From NCBI RefSeq assembly GCF_001500125.1, contig NZ_LQIV01000023.1, positions 124,001 through 188,000 of the forward strand: a DNA stretch of 64,000 nt, in the 5' to 3' direction. The translations under genes and the position numbers were made by a program. Position 1 is the stretch's first letter, and every line of letters starts with the position of its first letter. Below, piece by piece: positions 22,337 through 30,871 of this stretch. Origin of the DNA: Mycobacterium sp. IS-1742 (lineage in GTDB: Bacteria > Actinomycetota > Actinomycetes > Mycobacteriales > Mycobacteriaceae). Below the pieces are notes generated by a model. That model had not been told where the DNA came from and did no database searches. It saw nothing but the letters and a program-made list of their open reading frames with translations.

Positions 22337-23556
22337 TGAGCACGGGGTCGAACCGGCCGTTGGAAGGCGTCCGCGTTCTCGAGGTCGCGATGTACGGGTT
22401 CGTCCCGTCGTGCGGCGCCGTGCTGGGCGAGTGGGGCGCCGACGTCATCAAGGTCGAGCACGCGGTCACCGGCGATCCGCAGCGCGGGTTGCGCCAGACG
22501 GGGCCGCTGCGGGTCGAGGGTGACCCGAATCCCAACATCGAACACGCCAACCGGGGCAAGCGCAGCATCGGGCTGGACATGTCGGTGCCCGAGGGCCGCG
22601 AGGTGCTGCTCGAACTCGCCCGGCGTGCGGACGTTTTCCTGACCAGCTTCCTGCCCGGCCACCGGCAGAAGTTCGGCATCGACGTCGACGACATCCGCGC
22701 GGTCAACCCGAACATCGTCTACGCGCGCGGCAGCGCGCTGGGGCCCCGCGGCGAGGAGTCGGTCAAGGGCGGCTACGACATGACCGCGTTCTGGTGCCGG
22801 GCGGGTACGGCCGCCACCATCACCCCGCCGGGGATCGAGGGAATGATCGCCCCGCCGGGACCGGCCTACGGCGACACCATCTCCGGGACCAACCTGGCCG
22901 GGGGCATCGCGGCCGCGTTGTTCAAGCGGGAGCGCACGGGTGAGCCGTCGGTGGTCGACGTGTCCCTGCTGGGCAGCGGGCTGTGGGCGATGGGGCACAC
23001 CGTCGCGTTGACCCAGCACCTCAACCAACTGCTGGTCAGCCCGCCGCCGGGGGTGCACGGTTCGCCGATCAACCCGCTGGTCGGGGTCTACCCGACCGCG
23101 GACGACCGCTACATCTCGTTCGTGATGATGCAGCCGACGAAGTTCTGGGCCGACGTGTGCAAGCACATGGACCTCGAGGAGTACGCCGAGGACCCGCGCT
23201 TCGCGACCGCCGAGTCGTTCGCCGAGCACACCCCGGCCGCCGTCGAGATCCTCACCGAGGCGATGCGGAAGCGTCCGCTACCGGAGTGGAGCGAACGGTT
23301 CGCCACGCTCCTCGGACCGTGGGCGCCGGTGCAGGACACGCTGCAGGCCGCGCAGGATTCACAGATCCGGGCCAACGAGTACATCGTGCAGGCCGGTGAA
23401 CTGGAACTGGTGGCCAACCCGGTTCAGTTCGACGTCTCCGCCCCACGGTCCGGCGCCGCCCCGGGTTTCGCCGAACAGACCGACGACATCCTCGTCGAAC
23501 TGGGTCTGGACTGGGATCGGATCATCGAGCTCAAGACGGCCGGCGCCGTCACCTGA
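22336..23556 (+). CDS. Family III CoA transferase (CaiB/BaiF type)
   Basis: A 406-residue family III CoA transferase. The N-terminus (GVRVLEVAMYGFVPSCGAVLGEWGADVIKVE) and NRGKRSIGLDM are typical, and YDMTAFWCRAG carries the catalytic Asp. Members move CoA between carboxylic acids through a Asp-CoA anhydride, or act as alpha-methylacyl-CoA racemases. Following an aldehyde dehydrogenase, a CoA transfer to the newly formed acid is the natural inference, although racemisation of a 2-methyl branch, as needed in isoprenoid degradation, is a real alternative. It overlaps the upstream stop by one base. Confidence 0.92.
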   Translation: MSTGSNRPLEGVRVLEVAMYGFVPSCGAVLGEWGADVIKVEHAVTGDPQRGLRQTGPLRVEGDPNPNIEHANRGKRSIGLDMSVPEGREVLLELARRADVFLTSFLPGHRQKFGIDVDDIRAVNPNIVYARGSALGPRGEESVKGGYDMTAFWCRAGTAATITPPGIEGMIAPPGPAYGDTISGTNLAGGIAAALFKRERTGEPSVVDVSLLGSGLWAMGHTVALTQHLNQLLVSPPPGVHGSPINPLVGVYPTADDRYISFVMMQPTKFWADVCKHMDLEEYAEDPRFATAESFAEHTPAAVEILTEAMRKRPLPEWSERFATLLGPWAPVQDTLQAAQDSQIRANEYIVQAGELELVANPVQFDVSAPRSGAAPGFAEQTDDILVELGLDWDRIIELKTAGAVT

Positions 23557-23570
23557 ACCTGGAGACCTCA

Positions 23571-24740
23571 ATGCCGTTCATCGCTTCGATCGGGACCTAC
23601 CTCCCGTGTTGGGGCACACCACATCACCGCATCGCCGGTGATGACGAGGACGCCATCACGCTGGCCGTCGAGGCCGGGCGGGCCGCGCTCAGCACGGGCG
23701 GCGCCGTGGAGCGGGTGGTCCTGGTCAGCCGCGACCTGCCGCTCACCGAGAGCAGCAATGCCGCGGTGCTGCTGGCCGGGCTGGGTCTGGACCCGGAACT
23801 CGAGGTCGACGAACGGCTCGGCGGTGCGCCGGCCACACTCGACGCGGTCAGTTCGGCACGTCCCCGGTCACTGGTCATCGGGGTGGATCTCGAACCGGCG
23901 GGCGCCGCGGCCATCCTCACCTCCGACCGGGGCAAACAGGTTCGCACCGCCGCGCGGGTGGCGCGCAGCCTCCCGGTGCGCACCCGGAACGCCGTCGGCG
24001 TCGTGCACGACTACGGCGACCCGCGGCTGCTGCACGAACGGGGACTGCTGGCCTCGCTGTCGGCCGCCTGGCTCGACACCCCGGTGGTGGTCGCGGGTGT
24101 CGACCACGACAAGGTGGTGGAGTTGTGCGTCGGCGAACCGCCCCGGCTGCCGACATTTGGAGCAAGTTCTGGTCTGTTCGCCCTCGCCGCCCTCACCGAG
24201 TCCCATACGATTGGCCCCTTGGTCGCGGTGGAGCAGGCGAGTTTGTCCGGCATCACCGTCACAGGCGGTGAGGCACAAGTGATTCGACGTGAACCGGCGG
24301 CACGGCCGCTGCCCGAGGGCACGGTGACCCCGGGCGCCGACCTCGCGATTTCGCTGGCGGCCTACGAGCGTGCGTTCGAGGCCAAGGTGCGCTGGGAGGC
24401 GGGTAAGTACGCCGGCAGCCCCGACCTCGACTTCCCGCCGCGCTACCGGGTGGGCGATGACTGCGCGCTGGACACCGACTACGAACTGGTCCCGCTGCCG
24501 CGCAGCGGGACGGTCTACACCGAAGCGACCGTGCAGATCCCGGTGCCGGGGATGCGCTCGCCGTACTCGCTGGTGATCGTCGAACTCGACGGGACCGACG
24601 TGCGCGCGCTGGTCAAGGTGACCGGTGCCGCGCCCGGTTCGGTGGACATCGGCGACCGGGGCCGGATGGCGCTGCGCCGCGTCGCGGTGCGCTCCGGAGT
24701 GCCGGACTACGGGTACGCCTTCGAACCGGACGCGGCATGA
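23571..24740 (+). CDS. HMG-CoA synthase-like/DUF35 two-domain protein
   Basis: A 389-residue protein. About residues 1-260 resemble a degenerate 3-hydroxy-3-methylglutaryl-CoA synthase/thiolase half (GIGTYLP-like start MPFIASIGTYLPCWG) without a recognisable Cys-His pair; the C-terminal 120 residues form an OB-fold DUF35 domain (VYTEATVQIPVPGM, SLVIVELDG) whose zinc-ribbon cysteines are missing. Its stop overlaps the next thiolase start by 4 bases, so the two are almost surely a complex, as DUF35 partners are for lipid-transfer thiolases and aldolases. It is probably an accessory or scaffold for acyl-CoA C-C chemistry. Confidence 0.78.
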   Translation: MPFIASIGTYLPCWGTPHHRIAGDDEDAITLAVEAGRAALSTGGAVERVVLVSRDLPLTESSNAAVLLAGLGLDPELEVDERLGGAPATLDAVSSARPRSLVIGVDLEPAGAAAILTSDRGKQVRTAARVARSLPVRTRNAVGVVHDYGDPRLLHERGLLASLSAAWLDTPVVVAGVDHDKVVELCVGEPPRLPTFGASSGLFALAALTESHTIGPLVAVEQASLSGITVTGGEAQVIRREPAARPLPEGTVTPGADLAISLAAYERAFEAKVRWEAGKYAGSPDLDFPPRYRVGDDCALDTDYELVPLPRSGTVYTEATVQIPVPGMRSPYSLVIVELDGTDVRALVKVTGAAPGSVDIGDRGRMALRRVAVRSGVPDYGYAFEPDAA

Positions 24741-25903
24741 GGAACGTGGCGATCGTCGGTGCGGGGATGACCCCGTTCGCCGAACACTTCGCGCTCGGCA
24801 TCAAGGATCTGTTGCCGATGGCGTTCGCCGAATGCGCCGCCGGGGTGGACAAGGGTGTCTCCAAGGACGACATCGACGCGGTGTGGTTCGGCGCGATGGG
24901 CACCACCGACGGGTTCCCGTCCGGGATCCTCGCCGACACGCTGGGCATGCAGGACATCCCGGTCACCCACGTCGAGAACTCCTGTGCCACGGGCAACGAC
25001 GCGGTGCGCAACGCGCTGTACGGCATCGCCTCCGGGGCCGCCGACGTCGCCCTGGTGATGGGCGCGGACAAACTGCGCGAGGTCGCGACCAAGGACATGC
25101 TGTGGGGCTGGGAGGCCACCACCCGGGACATGGCCTGGGATTACCCACTCGGCCTGGTGGCGCCTGCGGGGTTCGCGCTGCACGTGCGCCGCTACCTCCA
25201 CGAATCACCGGCCACCCGAGAACATCTGGCGATGATCGCGGTCAAGAACCACCGCAACGCCGTCGACAACCCGAAGGCCAGGCTGCGGTTCGAGATCACC
25301 GTCGAGCAGGCGCTGGCCGCCCCGATCGTGGTGAATCCGTTCGGGATCTACGACTGTGCGCCGCAGAGCGACGGCGCGGCCGCGCTGATCCTGGCGGCCG
25401 AGGACGTGGTCGACCGATTCACCGACCGGCCGGTGTGGGTCCGCGGGGTCGGGCTCGGACTGGATTCGGTGATGTACCCGCACAAACCGGATATGACGAC
25501 GTTCCCGGCGACCGTGCGCGCCGCCAAGCGGGCCTTCGGCATGGCGGGCCTGACCCCCGCCGACGTCGACGTCGCGGAAGTGCACGACTACTTCACCGGC
25601 ATCGAGTTGATCAGTTACGAGGACCTCGGATTCGCCGAACGGTTCGGTGCCCACAAACTCGTCGAGGCCGAGGTGACCAGTATGGGCGGCGCGCTGCCGG
25701 TCAACCCCAGCGGCGGGCTCAAGGCCAAGGGCCACCCACCGGGCGCCACCGGCGTCGCGCAATGCGTCGAACTGTTCGGTCAGCTGCGCGGGGAAGCGGT
25801 CAACCAGGTCGACGGCGCACGGATCGGCTTGGCGCACAACATCGGTGGTCCGACCGCGGTCGCTGCGGTCACCATCCTGGAAGGAGCGGGTACCCATGGT
25901 TGA
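24737..25903 (+). CDS. Lipid-transfer-type thiolase (acetyl-CoA acetyltransferase)
   Basis: A 388-residue thiolase-superfamily protein. The nucleophile Cys is in ENSCATGNDA, and the C-terminal NPSGGLKAKGHPPGATG keeps the catalytic His. This is the SCP-x/Ltp type rather than the short FadA type; it should cleave 3-ketoacyl-CoA with branched or bulky tails. It is paired with the DUF35-containing gene before it (4-base overlap), and its last 8 bases overlap the YrbE start, tying the catabolic genes to the transporter in one mRNA. Of the three thiolase-like proteins in the window, it has the most intact active site. Confidence 0.9.
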   Translation: MRNVAIVGAGMTPFAEHFALGIKDLLPMAFAECAAGVDKGVSKDDIDAVWFGAMGTTDGFPSGILADTLGMQDIPVTHVENSCATGNDAVRNALYGIASGAADVALVMGADKLREVATKDMLWGWEATTRDMAWDYPLGLVAPAGFALHVRRYLHESPATREHLAMIAVKNHRNAVDNPKARLRFEITVEQALAAPIVVNPFGIYDCAPQSDGAAALILAAEDVVDRFTDRPVWVRGVGLGLDSVMYPHKPDMTTFPATVRAAKRAFGMAGLTPADVDVAEVHDYFTGIELISYEDLGFAERFGAHKLVEAEVTSMGGALPVNPSGGLKAKGHPPGATGVAQCVELFGQLRGEAVNQVDGARIGLAHNIGGPTAVAAVTILEGAGTHG

Positions 25904-26690
25904 GCGGTGGTTACCGGGGGTGTCGCTCGGGCGCGGCAGCAAGCCGATGGAGGCGATCGGCGGGCTGTTCGCCATGTCGGCCGATGCGGTGCGGTTCGTG
26001 TTCCGCCGGCCGTTCCAGTGGCGCGAGTTCCTCGATCAGTCCTGGTTCGTGGCCAAGGTCTCCCTGGCACCGACCGTCCTGGTGGCGATTCCGTTCACCG
26101 TGCTGGTCAGCTTCACCCTCAACATCCTGCTCCGTGAACTCGGTGCGGCCGATCTCTCGGGCGCCGGTGCGGCATTCGGCGCTGTGACCCAGGTCGGTCC
26201 GCTGGTCACGGTGTTGATCGTCGCCGGGGCCGGTGCCACCGCGATGTGCGCCGACCTCGGCTCCCGCACCATCCGCGAGGAGATCGATGCGATGGAGGTG
26301 CTGGGCATCAACCCGGTGCAGCGTCTGGTCACCCCACGGATGCTCGCGTCCGGTCTGGTGGCGCTGCTGCTCAACAGCCTCGTGGTCATCATCGGAATCC
26401 TCGGCGGATACACGTTCTCGGTCTTCATCCAGGACGTCAACCCCGGTGCGTTCGCCGCCGGAATCACCCTGCTGACCGGGGTGCCCGAGATGATCATCTC
26501 GTGTGTCAAGGCCGCGCTGTTCGGTCTGATCGCCGGGCTCGTGGCCTGTTACCGCGGGCTGACCATCTCCGGTGGCGGCGCCAAAGCCGTCGGCAACGCG
26601 GTCAACGAGACCGTGGTGTACGCGTTCATGGCGCTGTTCGTGATCAACGTGATCGTCACCGCCATCGGCATCCGGATGACGGTGGACTGA
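25896..26690 (+). CDS. YrbE-type Mce permease subunit A
   Basis: A 264-residue MlaE/YrbE integral membrane protein, the permease half of the Mce importer, with about five or six hydrophobic segments. The conserved loop between helices contains REEIDAMEVLGINPVQRLVTPRM, typical of the family and contacting the ATPase MceG (encoded elsewhere). I start at ATG 25896, nine bases after GGAAGGAG (25879-25886), though an upstream in-frame codon at 25845 exists. It overlaps the thiolase stop by 8 bases. With YrbEB it forms the inner-membrane channel for a lipophilic substrate. Confidence 0.94.
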   Translation: MVERWLPGVSLGRGSKPMEAIGGLFAMSADAVRFVFRRPFQWREFLDQSWFVAKVSLAPTVLVAIPFTVLVSFTLNILLRELGAADLSGAGAAFGAVTQVGPLVTVLIVAGAGATAMCADLGSRTIREEIDAMEVLGINPVQRLVTPRMLASGLVALLLNSLVVIIGILGGYTFSVFIQDVNPGAFAAGITLLTGVPEMIISCVKAALFGLIAGLVACYRGLTISGGGAKAVGNAVNETVVYAFMALFVINVIVTAIGIRMTVD

Positions 26691-26693
26691 CCC

Positions 26694-27551
26694 ATGGGCA
26701 CTCTGACGGTGCTGCGCAGCACCTACCCGCGGCTGAGCAAGAGTGTCCGCAGGCCGGTCGACCTGTTGGGACGCATCGGCGACCACACGCTGTTCTACAT
26801 CCGGGCGATCGCCGGGACTCCCCACGCGGCCATGCACTTCCGCAAGGAGGTGATCCGCCTCATCGCCGAGATCAGCATGGGCGCGGGCACTCTGGCAATG
26901 ATCGGCGGGACCGTCGTCATCGTGGGTTTCCTCACCCTGGCCGCGGGCGGCACGCTGGCGATCCAGGGATACAGCAGCCTGGGCGACATCGGCATCGAGG
27001 CGCTCACCGGATTCCTCGCGGCCTTCATCAACGTCCGGATCGCCGCGCCGACGGTGGCGGGCATCGGTCTCGCGGCCACCTTCGGCGCCGGGGTGACGGC
27101 CCAGCTGGGCGCCATGCGCATCAACGAGGAGATCGACGCGCTCGAATCGATGGGCATCCGCCCGGTGGAGTACCTGGTGAGCACGCGCCTCGTCGCCGGC
27201 ATGGTCGCGATCACCCCGCTGTACTCGATCGCGGTGATCCTGTCGTTCCTCGCCAGCCAGTTCACCACGGTGGTGCTGTTCGGTCAGTCCAGTGGCCTCT
27301 ACGACCACTACTTCGACACGTTCCTCAACCCGATCGACCTGCTGTGGTCGTTCCTGCAGGCGATCCTGATGGCGATCACGATCCTGCTGGTGCACACCTA
27401 CTTCGGGTACTTCGCGTCCGGCGGGCCATCGGGTGTGGGGGTGGCGGTGGGCAACGCTGTACGCACGTCGCTGATCGTCGTGGTGTCGGTGACGCTGCTG
27501 GTCTCGCTGGCCGTCTACGGTTCCAACGGCAACTTCAACCTGGCCGGTTAG
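26694..27551 (+). CDS. YrbE-type Mce permease subunit B
   Basis: A 285-residue MlaE/YrbE membrane protein, partner of the preceding subunit (3-base gap). The coupling loop reads NEEIDALESMGIRPVEYLVSTR, paralogous to the one in subunit A. Several hydrophobic helices span the protein (for example TLAMIGGTVVIVGFLTLAAGG and TSLIVVVSVTLLVSLAVYG-like segments). It is longer at the N-terminus than subunit A, as is normal for YrbEB. Ten bases separate it from mceA. Confidence 0.94.
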   Translation: MGTLTVLRSTYPRLSKSVRRPVDLLGRIGDHTLFYIRAIAGTPHAAMHFRKEVIRLIAEISMGAGTLAMIGGTVVIVGFLTLAAGGTLAIQGYSSLGDIGIEALTGFLAAFINVRIAAPTVAGIGLAATFGAGVTAQLGAMRINEEIDALESMGIRPVEYLVSTRLVAGMVAITPLYSIAVILSFLASQFTTVVLFGQSSGLYDHYFDTFLNPIDLLWSFLQAILMAITILLVHTYFGYFASGGPSGVGVAVGNAVRTSLIVVVSVTLLVSLAVYGSNGNFNLAG

Positions 27552-27561
27552 GGGGAAGCCG

Positions 27562-28749
27562 ATGTCTCGCAGTGCCATTCGTCCGCTCGCAGGGCTCGGG
27601 CTGGTCGTCGCGATCGCCCTCGTCGTCGTCCTCGCGATCGCGCTGTTCCGCGGAAGCTTCACGCCCACCGTCCCGGTCACCGTGATCTCCGATCGCGCAG
27701 GCCTGGTGATGAACCCCGATGCCGACGTCAAGATGCGCGGCGTCCAGGTCGGCACCGTGGACTCGATCGAGTACCGCGCTGACGGCACCGCCGCGCTCAA
27801 GCTGGCGATGAATCCCGACCAGATGCGGCTCATCCCGGGCAACGTGCTCGTCGACATCGCATCCAGCACGGTGTTCGGCGCGAAGTTCGTCCAGATGGAG
27901 CCGCCGCCGGAGCCGGCGGCCGAGGCGCTACGCCCCGGTCAGGTGTTGCGTGGTGACCACGTGACCGTCGAGATCAACACCGTGTTCCAACAGCTCACCT
28001 CGGTGCTGCGGAGCATCGAGCCGGAGAAGCTCAACGAGACGCTCGGCGCCATCGCCAAAGCGTTCAACGGTCGGGGGGAGAAGTTCGGCGAAACGCTCAC
28101 CGATCTGAACCAGTTCCTCGGCGAGATCGAACCGAGCCTGCCCAATCTCACTCGCGACATCGAGATGTCGGCTCCGGTGTTCACCGCCTACGCCGATGCG
28201 GCACCGGACCTGCTGAGGACCTTCGAGAACACCAGCCGAGTCAGCAATACGCTCGTGGAACAGGAGGGGAACCTCGACACCTTCCTGGTCAGCGCGATCG
28301 GCCTGGCGGACATCGGTAACGAGGTCGTCGGCGGGAACCGTCAGGCGTTGACCGACGTGATCCGGCTCCTCGTCCCCACCAGCGATCTGCTCAACGAGTA
28401 CCACAAGGCCATCAACTGCAGCCTGCTCGGAATGCTGGTGCAGATGAAGCAGCCGCCGGCCCCGGATCCGGGGATCGCGGTGAACGTCAGCTTCACCATG
28501 GGCGTCGAGCGCTACCGGTACCCGACCGACCTGCCGAAGGTGGCCGCGTCCGGTGGCCCGAACTGCCAGGAGCTGCCGAGGATCCCGTTCGAGTCGCGGC
28601 CCAAGTATCTCGTCACAGACACCGGTACCAACCCGTGGAAGTACGGCAACCAGGGCATCCTGCTGAACTCCGACGGCCTCAAGCAACTCCTGTTCGGGCC
28701 GATCGCCGGACCGCCGCGCAACACGTCACAGATCGGGCATCCAGGATGA
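27562..28749 (+). CDS. Mce family protein A
   Basis: A 395-residue Mce/MlaD protein. It has one N-terminal membrane segment (about residues 8-28) followed by an MCE beta-barrel domain (VISDRAGLVMNPDADVKMRGVQVGTV) and a long helical region. As the first of the six substrate-binding subunits that assemble into a hetero-hexameric shuttle through the periplasm, it shapes substrate specificity. The sequence alone does not tell which Mce class it belongs to; the surrounding catabolic genes are not those I know beside mce1-4. Its stop overlaps the next start (ATGA at 28746-28749). Confidence 0.93.
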   Translation: MSRSAIRPLAGLGLVVAIALVVVLAIALFRGSFTPTVPVTVISDRAGLVMNPDADVKMRGVQVGTVDSIEYRADGTAALKLAMNPDQMRLIPGNVLVDIASSTVFGAKFVQMEPPPEPAAEALRPGQVLRGDHVTVEINTVFQQLTSVLRSIEPEKLNETLGAIAKAFNGRGEKFGETLTDLNQFLGEIEPSLPNLTRDIEMSAPVFTAYADAAPDLLRTFENTSRVSNTLVEQEGNLDTFLVSAIGLADIGNEVVGGNRQALTDVIRLLVPTSDLLNEYHKAINCSLLGMLVQMKQPPAPDPGIAVNVSFTMGVERYRYPTDLPKVAASGGPNCQELPRIPFESRPKYLVTDTGTNPWKYGNQGILLNSDGLKQLLFGPIAGPPRNTSQIGHPG

Positions 28750-29768
28750 GCGCAGGCAAGACAATCGCGAAGCTCGGCGTCTTCGGGGTGGTGATGATCC
28801 TCCTGACGGGCTTCCTGTTTGCGATCTTCGGCGAGTACCGCGGTGGCTCCACGACCGAGTACTCCGCGGTGTTCGACGATGCGTCGCGCCTCAAAGAGGG
28901 CGACTCCGTGCGGGTCGCGGGTATCCGGGTCGGCACCGTCGGGTCGGTGAACCTCCAGGAGGACAGGAGGGTCCTGGTGAAGTTCGACGCCGACCGTTCC
29001 GTCGCCCTGACGACCGGCACGAAGGCGGCGGTGCGCTACCTCAACCTCGTGGGTGACCGCTATTTGGAACTCATCGACGCGCCGGGGTCGACACGGCTGC
29101 TGCCCGCCGGTTCCCAGATCCCGCTCGAACGCACCGAGCCGGCGCTGGACCTCGATCTGCTCCTGGGTGGCCTCAAACCCGTGATCCAGGCGCTGAATCC
29201 GCAGGACGTCAACGCCCTGACCAGTTCGCTGATCCAGATCCTGCAGGGCCAGGGCGGCACGCTGGAGTCGCTGTTCTCCAAGACGTCGTCGTTCACGAAT
29301 GCGTTGGCCGACAACAGCCAACTCGTCGAGCAGCTCATCGACAACCTCAACACGACGATCGACACGCTGGCCAAGGACGGCGAGCGGTTCTCGGGCACGG
29401 TCGACCGCCTCGAGCAACTGGTGACCGGCCTGGCATCCGATCGAGACCCGATCGGTGAAGCGATCACCTCGCTCGACAACGGCACGGCATCCGTCGCGAG
29501 CCTGCTCGACGAGGCGAACCCGCCGCTGGCCGGCACGGTGGACGAACTGAACCGGCTGGCGATCCTGCTGGACTCCGACAAAGCGAGTCTGGAGGCCGCC
29601 CTGACCAAGGCTCCCGACAACTACAAGAAACTTCGGCGGCTCGGCGCGTACGGCAGCTGGATCATGTATTACATCTGCGGCCTGACCCTGCGGGTCACCG
29701 ATCTCGAGGGCCGCACGGCGGTGTTCCCCTGGATCAAGCAGGAAACCGGAAGGTGCACTGAACCCTGA
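28746..29768 (+). CDS. Mce family protein B
   Basis: A 340-residue Mce protein. The start is ATG 28746 (overlap with mceA); the longer open frame upstream is shadow. It has an N-terminal membrane helix (LGVFGVVMILLTGFLFAIF), an MCE domain (YSAVFDDASRLKEGDSVRVAG), and a coiled-coil-like helical tail with many Leu/Asp heptads that would line the lipid tunnel. The C-terminus has CGLTLRV...CTEP, with two cysteines that could form a disulfide. It overlaps mceC by one base (TGATG). Confidence 0.93.
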   Translation: MSAGKTIAKLGVFGVVMILLTGFLFAIFGEYRGGSTTEYSAVFDDASRLKEGDSVRVAGIRVGTVGSVNLQEDRRVLVKFDADRSVALTTGTKAAVRYLNLVGDRYLELIDAPGSTRLLPAGSQIPLERTEPALDLDLLLGGLKPVIQALNPQDVNALTSSLIQILQGQGGTLESLFSKTSSFTNALADNSQLVEQLIDNLNTTIDTLAKDGERFSGTVDRLEQLVTGLASDRDPIGEAITSLDNGTASVASLLDEANPPLAGTVDELNRLAILLDSDKASLEAALTKAPDNYKKLRRLGAYGSWIMYYICGLTLRVTDLEGRTAVFPWIKQETGRCTEP

Positions 29769-30871
29769 TGCTGAAATACAGCGGCTCTCAACTCATCCGG
29801 TCCGGCTTCATCGGTGTGGTGCTGGCCGTGCTCGTCATCGTCGTCGGCCTGCAGCCCGAACGGCTCATCCAGTGGGCCACCGCCATCCGGTATCAGGCGC
29901 TGTTCTCCGAGGCCGGTGGGCTCTCGGCCGGCAACGACGTGACGTTGTCGGGCATCAAGGTCGGCTCCGTCACCGGCATCGAACTGGAGAACGGCGATGC
30001 GCTGGTGGACTTCACCATCGCCGGCCGCTATCGACTGGGTTCGCAGACGACCGTGCACATCAAGACCGGAACCCTGCTCGGCGAGCGGGTGCTGAGCGTG
30101 GAACCCGAAGGCGGCGGTTCGCTCAACCCGCGCGAGGTCATCCCGGTGTCGCGTACGTCGTCGCCCTATTCGCTCACCGATGCGTTGAGCGATCTCACGA
30201 TCAACACCGCGAACACCAACACCGAGTCGCTGAACCAGTCCCTGGACACGCTGGCGACGACACTCGACCAGATCGCCCCCCAGCTGGGACCGACTTTCGA
30301 CGGGCTGAGCCGGTTGTCGCGATCACTCAACAGCCGCAACGAGAACCTCTCGAATCTGTTGGAGGCGGCCGGCGATGTGTCGGGCATCCTGTCCGAACGC
30401 AGTCAGCAGGTCAACACCCTCATCCTCAACGCGAACGACCTGCTCGCCGTGCTCAACGAACGCCGGGATGCCATCGTGGATCTGCTCGCCAACACCTCGG
30501 CGGTGTCCCAGCAGTTGACTCAACTGGTCGCGAACAACGAAGCCGAGCTCGCGCCGACGCTCGAGCGGCTCAACCGGGTCACGGAGATGCTGGAGCGTCA
30601 GCGCGACAACATCAGCACCACGCTGGTCGGCTTCAAGAACTACCAGGTCACCCAGGGTGAAACGGTGGCCAGCGGCGCGTATTACAACGCGTTCGTGCCG
30701 AACCTGACGATCTCGCAGATCACGCAGCCGTTCCTCGACTACATCTTCGGATTCCGCCGGGGTGTGGACGCCGGCCAGCCGCCGGACGGCGCCGGTCCGC
30801 GCGCCGAATTGCCGTTCCCGTACAACGGGATTCCGCAGCCAGGAGACCTCCCCGATGATGGCACCCCGTAA
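29768..30871 (+). CDS. Mce family protein C
   Basis: A 367-residue Mce protein with an N-terminal membrane helix (GFIGVVLAVLVIVVGL), an MCE domain (YQALFSEAGGLSAGNDVTLSGIKVG) and a long helical needle part (residues about 150-320). It ends in a short Pro/Gly-rich tail. Its last 17 bases overlap the start of mceD. Role: periplasmic substrate conduit in complex with the other five Mce subunits. Confidence 0.93.
   Translation: MLKYSGSQLIRSGFIGVVLAVLVIVVGLQPERLIQWATAIRYQALFSEAGGLSAGNDVTLSGIKVGSVTGIELENGDALVDFTIAGRYRLGSQTTVHIKTGTLLGERVLSVEPEGGGSLNPREVIPVSRTSSPYSLTDALSDLTINTANTNTESLNQSLDTLATTLDQIAPQLGPTFDGLSRLSRSLNSRNENLSNLLEAAGDVSGILSERSQQVNTLILNANDLLAVLNERRDAIVDLLANTSAVSQQLTQLVANNEAELAPTLERLNRVTEMLERQRDNISTTLVGFKNYQVTQGETVASGAYYNAFVPNLTISQITQPFLDYIFGFRRGVDAGQPPDGAGPRAELPFPYNGIPQPGDLPDDGTP

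Noticed and set aside
25911..27869. A 652-codon antisense frame over the yrbE genes and mceA
   Set aside because: His/Arg/Asp-rich shadow of membrane-protein codons; no start signal and no domain.
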